This document shows, piece by piece, positions 57,932 to 64,000 of a stretch of 64,000 bases of DNA. Under the pieces are notes generated by a model. That model did not search any database and was not told the DNA's origin. It saw only the letters and a program-made list of their open reading frames with translations. Both the position numbers and the translations under genes were made by a program. Position 1 is the stretch's first letter; every line of letters begins with the position of its first letter. Source of the DNA: Streptomyces albicerus (lineage in GTDB: Bacteria > Actinomycetota > Actinomycetes > Streptomycetales > Streptomycetaceae); contig NZ_VWMY01000031.1 of the NCBI RefSeq assembly GCF_008905045.1, positions 75,000-138,999 on the forward strand, written 5' to 3'.

Positions 57932-58951
57932 ATGTCTGCCGAGTACGCGACCTTCGGCCTGGCCCCGGCGATGCGTGCCGGCGGCGTCCTTGCCAATGGT
58001 GACTACCAAGTGCACCGGGACTTCGTGGACTTCATCGTCGACGGACGCCCGCTGCTGTACCAGCTCTCCGACCTCGACGCCGTGTCCCCCCTCGCCTCCG
58101 ACGTACCGCCCGCGATCTTCACCGCACAGGTACGCAGTCTGCTGCTGGAAGCCGACGCTCCGCTTGAGGGCGGCCGGTACGTCATCTACGGCTGCCCGGA
58201 GTGCGAGGACCTCGCCTGCGGTGCCGTGACCGCGGCGATCGAGCGCCACGGCGACGACTACGAATGGCGCGACTTCGCCTGGCAGACCGACGAGCAGGCG
58301 GATCTGGAGCGCAACGGCTATCACGGCATAGGCCCGTTCCGCTTCCGCGGCGCCGAGTACCGCGCCGCGCTCGGCTCCCTGCTCACCGGCGCCGCGGGCG
58401 AGCGCCGCCGGGTCCTTCTGATCGGTGCCCGGGCCGCCGTCCTGGCCAAGCTCGCGGCAGCCCTGCGGATCATCAACATCGGCGCGGACGTCACCAGGGA
58501 CGCCACCGACGTCCCCGCCGACGAACTGCGCACCTATGGCGCGGTCGCCTTCGGCCGTGCGGTCACCGAGCAGGAACGTGCCGCCGTACGCGAGTCCTTC
58601 GAGCGCGCCGGCGTCGACGTCGCGTATGTCGAGGGCCTGGCCCCGATCATCCCGCTCCTGGTCGCCCAGATCGAACACGCCCTGGACCGCAGCCCTGAGG
58701 AACAGCGCCGCCTGACCCGGCTGGTCGCCGCCGACGGCGAGGCGGGCGTCGAGGTCACCTCCACCTGCCGGGTCCAGCTGACCGCGTACCGCCTGGACCG
58801 CCTCTACCGCACGCATATGTACGAGGTCTTCGACGGCGTCCTGGAAGCGGGCCGCCACCGGCTCCCACTGGACGCGAAGGCCACGAAGGGGGAGTCCTTC
58901 ATCGTGGCGCGGACGTCGGGGGGCGTGTTGGTGGAACCGATGGCGCGCTGA
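57932..58951 (+). CDS. Unrecognised 339-residue protein with a Cys cluster (oxidoreductase-like)
   Basis: Starts at ATG 57932 (MSAEYATFGLAPAMRAGGVL). Cys88, Cys91 and Cys96 form CPECEDLAC, a possible metal or redox site. The middle has a Rossmann-like strand (RRRVLLIGARAAVLAKLAAA). The C-terminal ~55 residues (YRLDRLYRTHMYEVFDGVLE, then AGRHRLPLDAKATKGESFIV) look like a short separate domain. No signal or membrane segment. Homologues are often labelled oxidoreductase, but no reaction is shown. Divergent from the D-amino-acid oxidase, 66 bp away. Confidence 0.6.
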   Translation: MSAEYATFGLAPAMRAGGVLANGDYQVHRDFVDFIVDGRPLLYQLSDLDAVSPLASDVPPAIFTAQVRSLLLEADAPLEGGRYVIYGCPECEDLACGAVTAAIERHGDDYEWRDFAWQTDEQADLERNGYHGIGPFRFRGAEYRAALGSLLTGAAGERRRVLLIGARAAVLAKLAAALRIINIGADVTRDATDVPADELRTYGAVAFGRAVTEQERAAVRESFERAGVDVAYVEGLAPIIPLLVAQIEHALDRSPEEQRRLTRLVAADGEAGVEVTSTCRVQLTAYRLDRLYRTHMYEVFDGVLEAGRHRLPLDAKATKGESFIVARTSGGVLVEPMAR

Positions 58952-59006
58952 GGAGGTGGGAGGGCGTCCGTGTCCTGACGGCCCGGGCTTGCTGAGAGCC
59001 CGGCCG

Positions 59007-59075
59007 CTGACGTGCGCGGAGCCCGGGCCCTGACGTGCGCCGAGCCCGGGCCCTGACGTGCGTGAAACCCGGGCG
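59007..59075. repeat. 3 x 23-bp tandem repeat upstream of an ABC-F gene
   Basis: Units at 59007-59029, 59030-59052 and 59053-59075 begin CTGACGTGCG and contain CCCGGG. The first two differ by one base; the third by several. The array lies 38 bp before the ABC-F start, in its likely promoter or 5' leader. Confidence 0.75.
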
Positions 59076-59112
59076 CAGGGGTGCGGGCCGGGCGATTAGG
59101 ATCGGCCCCCTG

Positions 59113-60753
59113 ATGACTGCCACTCTCGTCGCCAAGAATCTCGCCGCCGGACACGGCGACCGCTCGCTCTTCTCCGGGCTCGACCTCGTCGTCGCGCCCG
59201 GCGACGTGATCGGGCTCGTCGGTGCCAACGGCGCGGGCAAGTCCACCCTGCTGCGGATGCTCGCCGGGCTGCTCACGCCCGAGGAGGGCGAGCTGCGGCT
59301 CTCCCCGCCGGCGGCGACCGTCGGTCATCTGCCGCAGGAGCCGGAGCGGCGGGAGGGCGAGACCGTACGGGACTTCCTGGCGCGCCGCACGGGCGTCGCC
59401 GAGGCCCAGCGCCTGATGGACGAGGCCACGCAGGCGCTCGTCGACGGGGCGCCGGGCGCGGACGACGCGTACGCGACCAGCCTGGAGCGCTGGCTCGGGC
59501 TCGGCGGCGCCGACCTCGACGAGCGGGCCGAGGAGGTCGCCGATTCGCTGGGCCTCGGAGTGGGCCTCGACCAGCTGATGACGTCCCTGTCCGGCGGCCA
59601 GGCCGCCCGCGCCGGACTAGCCTCGCTCCTGCTCTCCCGCTACGACGTGTTCCTGCTCGACGAGCCGACCAACGACCTCGACCTGGACGGCCTGGAGCGC
59701 CTCGAACGCTTCGTCTCCGGTCTGCGCGCGGGCACGGTCGTGGTCAGCCACGACCGCGAGTTCCTCACCCGCACGGTCACCAAGGTTCTCGAACTCGACC
59801 TCGTACAGCAGCAGATCACCCTGTACGGCGGCGGATACGAGGCCTACCTGGAGGAGCGGGACGTGGCGCGCCGGCACGCCCGCGAGGACTACGAGGAGTA
59901 CGCCGACAAGCGGTCCGCGCTCGAAGGACGTGCCCAGATGCAGCGCTCCTGGATGGACAAGGGCGTCAAGAATGCCCGGCGCAAGGCGAACAACGACAAC
60001 GACAAGATCGGCCGCAAGTTCCGCAGCGAGGCCAGCGAGAAACAGGCCGCCAAGGCCCGGCAGACCCAGCGCATGATCGAGCGGCTCGACACCGTCGACG
60101 AGCCGCGCAAGGAGTGGGAACTGCGGATGGAGATCGCGGCTGCGCCCCGGTCCGGTGCCGTGGTCGCCACCCTGCGGGACGCCGAGGTCCGGCGGGGCGA
60201 CTTCACCCTCGGCCCGGCCACCCTCCAGATCGACTGGGCGGACCGGGTGGCCGTCACCGGCGCGAACGGCGCGGGCAAGTCCACGCTGCTGGGTGCCCTG
60301 CTGGGCCGCGTACCGCTGGACTCCGGCCACGCCTCCCTCGGCTCGGGTGTGATCGTCGGCGAGGTCGACCAGGCCCGCAAGCTGTTCCACGGACCGGAGG
60401 CACTGCTCGACGCGTTCTCCGCGGCCGTCCCCGACACCGAGCCCGCCGAAGTCCGCACCCTGCTGGCCAAGTTCGGCCTCAAGGCGGACCACGTCCTGCG
60501 CCCGGCGGCGACGCTCTCGCCGGGCGAACGCACCCGCTCCGCCCTAGCCCTCCTCCAGGGCCGAGGCGTCAACCTCCTCGTCCTCGACGAGCCGACGAAC
60601 CACCTCGACCTACCGGCGATCGAGCAACTGGAATCAGCCCTGGATTCGTACGAGGGGACACTCCTCCTGGTCACCCACGACCGCCGCATGCTGAACGCGG
60701 TCCACACGACGCGCCGCGTAGAGGTGGCGTCGGGCAAGGTCACGGAACGCTGA
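59113..60753 (+). CDS. ABC-F subfamily ATPase (Uup/EttA-like)
   Basis: 546 residues from ATG 59113. Two ABC cassettes: Walker A GLVGANGAGKSTLLRMLAGL and AVTGANGAGKSTLLGALLGR; signatures SLSGGQAARAGLASLLLSRY and TLSPGERTRSALALLQGRGV (SPGE rather than SGGE in the second). 'LDEPTNDLDLDG' and 'LDEPTNHLDLPA' are present. A charged ~85-residue linker (YADKRSALEGRAQMQRSWMD) separates them. No membrane segment. A housekeeping translation factor or a resistance protein are both possible. The tandem repeat at 59007 lies in its leader. Confidence 0.9.
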   Translation: MTATLVAKNLAAGHGDRSLFSGLDLVVAPGDVIGLVGANGAGKSTLLRMLAGLLTPEEGELRLSPPAATVGHLPQEPERREGETVRDFLARRTGVAEAQRLMDEATQALVDGAPGADDAYATSLERWLGLGGADLDERAEEVADSLGLGVGLDQLMTSLSGGQAARAGLASLLLSRYDVFLLDEPTNDLDLDGLERLERFVSGLRAGTVVVSHDREFLTRTVTKVLELDLVQQQITLYGGGYEAYLEERDVARRHAREDYEEYADKRSALEGRAQMQRSWMDKGVKNARRKANNDNDKIGRKFRSEASEKQAAKARQTQRMIERLDTVDEPRKEWELRMEIAAAPRSGAVVATLRDAEVRRGDFTLGPATLQIDWADRVAVTGANGAGKSTLLGALLGRVPLDSGHASLGSGVIVGEVDQARKLFHGPEALLDAFSAAVPDTEPAEVRTLLAKFGLKADHVLRPAATLSPGERTRSALALLQGRGVNLLVLDEPTNHLDLPAIEQLESALDSYEGTLLLVTHDRRMLNAVHTTRRVEVASGKVTER

Positions 60754-60755
60754 GT

Positions 60756-60830
60756 GCCCCTTCAGGGGCGCGGGGCTGTTACATATGCGGCTCCGCCGCG
60801 TGGGCGCGACCAGCCACGGACGGCCCGCAC
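60756..60830. repeat. Type-B intergenic repeat
   Basis: GCCCCTTCAGGGGCGCGGGG, CTGTTACATATGCGGCTCCG, CCGCGTGGGCGCGACCAGCC, ACGGACGGCCCGC. Begins 3 bp after the ABC-F stop and lies between convergent genes. Confidence 0.65.
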
Positions 60831-60856
60831 TGTGAGTACGACCCATCACAACGCAG

Positions 60857-61429
60857 TCAGCGGGCCGCCAGCCGCACAGCCAACGAGGGGTAGTCCACAA
60901 CACACCCGTCCGCGTCGAACTCCAGGTCACTCCGGAAGTCCTCGGAAACGAACCGAACCCGCCCCCCACCGCGCTCGCTCCGCCCGAGATGCGTGTACGT
61001 CTGCGGAGACGCCTCCACGGTCAACTCCGGTACAGACACCCACGCCATCAGAAAGTCACGCTCACCAGGACCGAGATGCAGCCCATGCCGCCGCACCGGC
61101 ATGGTGTTCGTAAGGGGACACAGCCCCAGGTCACAGTCCAAGGCGCCGTTGACCTCGGGCAACGGCACCCCGTCGGCGGTCCACCGACCCTCGCCGTCGT
61201 GCCGCAGATCGAGAGCGCGCGCCCCCGCTGCGCTCTCGACGGTCACCCGCAGCCGACGGGTCACGAAGTCCTCGGCCGTGTCGAGTTCGTACGAGACCCA
61301 GTACGGCTCAGGAGTCGTCCCCACCGCACGTCCGTGTGCCCGCAGCAGGTCGCTGTCGAGCTCGATCCAAGCGGTCCCGTACCCCTTGCTCGCTGTGACT
61401 TCCCAGGTGATGACGCGCGAGGTGGCCAT
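60857..61429 (-). CDS. Putative glycolipid-binding (DUF1089-like) protein
   Basis: 190 residues from ATG 61429. The sequence VTASKGYGTAWIELDSDLLR, YELDTAEDFVTRRLRVTVES, DLRHDGEGRWTADG and VNGALDCDLGLCPLTNTMPV matches the putative glycolipid-binding family (DUF1089/PF06475), a beta-rich single domain. No signal peptide. Its role in actinomycetes is unknown. It is convergent with the ABC-F gene and upstream of nothing on its strand except a 65-bp gap to the Tex gene. Confidence 0.8.
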   Translation of the reverse strand: MATSRVITWEVTASKGYGTAWIELDSDLLRAHGRAVGTTPEPYWVSYELDTAEDFVTRRLRVTVESAAGARALDLRHDGEGRWTADGVPLPEVNGALDCDLGLCPLTNTMPVRRHGLHLGPGERDFLMAWVSVPELTVEASPQTYTHLGRSERGGGRVRFVSEDFRSDLEFDADGCVVDYPSLAVRLAAR

Positions 61430-61494
61430 GTCGTCACTCTACGCGAGGACCGGGCCCGGGCCGCGGCATTGCCGGAAGGCCCGGGCCCGTGCGC

Positions 61495-63897
61495 TCAGCG
61501 TCGGCCCTTGTTCGGGTCGACCAGACCCGCGCGCCGCAGCGCGTCCGCCATCGCGCTGTTGGCGGGCGGCGGCGCCTGCCGCGAACCCCCGCCGCCGCCA
61601 CCACCGCCACCGCCGGCGCGACCCTGCCGCGGCTGCTGGCCCCGCTGCTGCGGCGGCCGTCCGCCGCCACGCTGGGGGCGGCCCCCGCCACCCTGCTGGG
61701 CCTGCGGAGCGGCCTCGTCGTCGAGCCGCAGCGTCAGCGAGATCCGCTTCCGCGGAATGTCGATGTCCAGCACCTTCACCTTGACGATGTCGCCGGGCTT
61801 CACCACGTCCCGCGGGTCCTTGACGAACGTCTTGGACATCGCGGAGACGTGCACCAGACCGTCCTGGTGCACACCGACGTCCACGAAGGCACCGAAGGCG
61901 GCCACGTTCGTGACGACCCCTTCGAGGACCATCCCGGAGGTGAGGTCGGAGATCTTCTCCACGCCTTCCTTGAAGGTGGCCGTCTTGAAGGCGGGCCGCG
62001 GATCGCGCCCCGGCTTCTCCAGCTCCTTCAGAATGTCGGTCACCGTCGGCAGACCGAACGTCTCGTCCACGAATTCGTTCGGCCTCAGCGAGCGCAGCAC
62101 CGCCGTGTTGCCGATCAGCGAGGCCACCTCGCTGCCCGCCGTCTTCACCATCCGCCGCACCACGGGATACGCCTCCGGGTGGACGCTCGACGCGTCCAGC
62201 GGGTCGTCACCGCCGCGGATCCGCAGGAAGCCCGCGCACTGCTCGTACGCCTTGGGGCCGAGCCGCGCCACGTTCTTGAGCGCGGTGCGCGACGTGAACG
62301 GACCGTTCGTGTCGCGGTGCGCCACGATGTTCTCGGCGAGTCCGGAGGTGATGCCGGAGACCCGGGAGAGCAGCGGCGCCGAGGCCGTGTTCACGTCCAC
62401 GCCGACGCCGTTCACACAGTCCTCCACGACCGCGTCGAGGGAGCGCGAGAGCTTCACCTCGGACAGGTCGTGCTGGTACTGGCCGACACCGATCGACTTC
62501 GGGTCGATCTTCACCAGCTCGGCGAGCGGGTCCTGCAGCCGGCGGGCGATGGAGACGGCGCCGCGCAAGGACACGTCCATGCCCGGCAGCTCCTGCGAGG
62601 CGAAGGCCGAGGCCGAGTACACGGAGGCGCCCGCCTCGGACACCATCACCTTCGTGAGCTTCAACTCGGGGTGCTTGACGATGAGTTCACCGGCGAGCTT
62701 GTCCGTCTCGCGGGACGCCGTGCCGTTGCCGATGGAGACCAGCTCGACCGCGTGCTCCTTGGCGAGCCGGGCGAGCTTGGCGATGGCCTCGTCCCACTTG
62801 TTCGCCGGGACGTGCGGGTAGATGACGTCCGTGGCGACGACCTTGCCGGTCGCGTCGACCACGGCCACCTTCACGCCCGTACGGAACCCGGGGTCGAGCC
62901 CCAGCGTCGCGCGCGTGCCCGCCGGGGCGGCGAGCAGCAGGTCGCGCAGGTTCGCCGCGAAGACGTTGACCGCCTCGTCCTCGGCGGCCGTGCGCAGCCG
63001 CATCCGCATGTCGATGCCGAGGTGCACGAGCAGGCGGGTGCGCCAGGCCCAACGGACCGTGTCCGTCAGCCACTTGTCGGCGGGGCGGCCGCGGTCGGCG
63101 ATCCCGAAGCGATGCGCGACGATCCCCTCGTACGAGGACGGGCCGGGCTGCTCGGACGGCTCCTCGGGCTCCAGGACGAGGTCCAGGACCTCCTCCTTCT
63201 CGCCGCGCAGCATCGCGAGAATGCGGTGCGAGGGCAGCTCCGTGAAGGGCTCGGAGAAGTCGAAGTAGTCGGCGAACTTGGCGCCCGCCTCCTCCTTGCC
63301 GTCCCGCACCTTGGCGGCCAGCCGGCCGCGCACCCACATGCGCTCGCGCAGCTCGCCGATCAGGTCGGCGTCCTCCGAGAACCGCTCGGTGAGGATCGCG
63401 CGGGCGCCGTCCAGGGCGGCCTGCGGGTCGGCGATGCCCTTGTCGGCGTCGACGAAGGCCGTGGCCGCGGCCAGCGGGTCGACGGACGGGTCGCCGAGCA
63501 GCCCCTCGGCGAGCGGCTCCAGACCCGCCTCACGCGCGATCTGCGCCTTCGTGCGCCGCTTCGGCTTGAACGGCAGATAGATGTCCTCGAGCCGCGCCTT
63601 GGTCTCGGCGGCACGGATCTGCGCCGCCAGCTCCTCGGTGAGCTTGCCCTGCTCACGCACCGAGTCGAGGATCGCCGTGCGCCGCTCCTCCAGCTCCCGC
63701 AGATAGCGCAGCCGCTCCTCGAGCGTGCGCAGCTGCGCATCGTCGAGCATCTCGGTCGCTTCCTTGCGGTAGCGGGCGATGAAGGGCACCGTCGAGCCCC
63801 CGTCGAGCAAGTCGACGGCGGCCTTCACCTGCCGCTCCCGTACGCCGAGTTCCTCGGCGATCCTGCCTTCGATGGACCCTACGAGGGGTGTCGTCAC
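61495..63897 (-). CDS. tex: Tex-family RNA-binding / transcription accessory protein
   Basis: 800 residues from GTG 63897 (GGAGAAGG upstream). N-terminal helical Tex domain (VPFIARYRKEATEMLDDAQL), YqgF-like domain (TLGLDPGFRTGVKVAVVDAT), helix-hairpin-helix region (LSRVSGITSGLAENIVAHRD), and an S1 RNA-binding domain near 640-710 (GMVLEGVVTNVAAFGAFVDV). The last ~75 residues are a Gly/Gln/Arg-rich low-complexity tail with a run of ten Gly, ending MADALRRAGLVDPNKGRR. The start at 63957 is rejected because family N-termini begin near VTTPLVGS. No gene was seen between 63898 and 64000. Confidence 0.95.
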   Translation of the reverse strand: MTTPLVGSIEGRIAEELGVRERQVKAAVDLLDGGSTVPFIARYRKEATEMLDDAQLRTLEERLRYLRELEERRTAILDSVREQGKLTEELAAQIRAAETKARLEDIYLPFKPKRRTKAQIAREAGLEPLAEGLLGDPSVDPLAAATAFVDADKGIADPQAALDGARAILTERFSEDADLIGELRERMWVRGRLAAKVRDGKEEAGAKFADYFDFSEPFTELPSHRILAMLRGEKEEVLDLVLEPEEPSEQPGPSSYEGIVAHRFGIADRGRPADKWLTDTVRWAWRTRLLVHLGIDMRMRLRTAAEDEAVNVFAANLRDLLLAAPAGTRATLGLDPGFRTGVKVAVVDATGKVVATDVIYPHVPANKWDEAIAKLARLAKEHAVELVSIGNGTASRETDKLAGELIVKHPELKLTKVMVSEAGASVYSASAFASQELPGMDVSLRGAVSIARRLQDPLAELVKIDPKSIGVGQYQHDLSEVKLSRSLDAVVEDCVNGVGVDVNTASAPLLSRVSGITSGLAENIVAHRDTNGPFTSRTALKNVARLGPKAYEQCAGFLRIRGGDDPLDASSVHPEAYPVVRRMVKTAGSEVASLIGNTAVLRSLRPNEFVDETFGLPTVTDILKELEKPGRDPRPAFKTATFKEGVEKISDLTSGMVLEGVVTNVAAFGAFVDVGVHQDGLVHVSAMSKTFVKDPRDVVKPGDIVKVKVLDIDIPRKRISLTLRLDDEAAPQAQQGGGGRPQRGGGRPPQQRGQQPRQGRAGGGGGGGGGGSRQAPPPANSAMADALRRAGLVDPNKGRR

Positions 63898-64000
63898 GAT
63901 CCCGTACCGCCTTCTCCACTGAGGTTGCGCGGCAATTGTGGCAGGTGGCACCGACAACGGGGGATCAGGGCGGCCAACAGGGGGTCGACGCGGCGCCGGG

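Overview
The window is high-GC (about 70% or more) actinobacterial chromosome, almost certainly Streptomyces. This rests on GTG/TTG starts, dense codon-biased genes, a WhiB-like protein, an SsgA-like sporulation protein, a two-domain small laccase, a LAL-type LuxR regulator, ECF sigma factors with SnoaL tails, and short GC-rich intergenic inverted repeats. No rRNA, tRNA, CRISPR or intact mobile element was seen.

Layout. (1) 1-7.1 kb is a junction-rich, partly decayed stretch. It holds the 5' end of an SDR, an ECF sigma factor (314-1330), a GNAT acetyltransferase remnant, a GntR C-terminal remnant abutting a DtxR/IdeR-like gene with a replaced N-terminus, a 46-bp perfect palindrome, a small acidic ORF, a second ECF sigma factor with an aberrant tail, a LAL regulator and a transposase scrap. 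(2) 7.2-10.2 kb carries a fumarate-reductase-type flavoprotein and a stand-alone LigD polymerase domain. (3) 10.3-16.2 kb is a secreted redox set: a ThuA/sugar-dehydrogenase protein, translationally coupled to a cupredoxin/OmpL47/DUF1080 protein, and a divergent small laccase. (4) 16.2-19.8 kb has an alpha/beta hydrolase, a LacI regulator and a GH64 beta-1,3-glucanase, with matching GAGAGCGCTCTC-type sites before both the regulator and the glucanase gene. (5) 19.8-32.2 kb has a VOC protein, a WhiB-like protein, a six-hairpin glycosidase-like protein, a 1172-residue repeat protein, an acyl-ACP desaturase behind a 50-bp inverted-repeat operator, DDAH and a UvrA-like ATPase. (6) 32.2-41.1 kb has an ABC-F protein in operon with the UvrA-like gene, then GPP34, an ICL/PEP-mutase protein, an SsgA-like protein, a BNR-repeat secreted protein, endonuclease V, small proteins, a saccharopine-dehydrogenase-like protein and a YjbR protein.

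(7) 41.2-48.6 kb is an acyl-CoA catabolic operon: CaiB/BaiF CoA-transferase, acyl-CoA dehydrogenase, thiolase, FadB-type bifunctional enzyme, then an SDR. It is headed by overlapping palindromes and followed by a convergent MerR gene. (8) 48.8-49.9 kb has a macro-domain protein and an orphan AtpF-like subunit. (9) 50-56.7 kb has three secreted peptidases (M1, S15-like, M14) and a BCCT transporter. (10) 56.9-64 kb has a D-amino-acid oxidase, an unrecognised Cys-cluster protein, a second ABC-F protein, a putative glycolipid-binding protein and Tex.

The most notable material is the DtxR chimera that has lost a metal-ligand methionine, the coupled copper/redox secretion cluster, the LacI/GH64 operator set, the desaturase operator, the ABC-F/UvrA pair, and the acyl-CoA operon operator. 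Everything was read by eye from the sequence; no alignment or database search was run.
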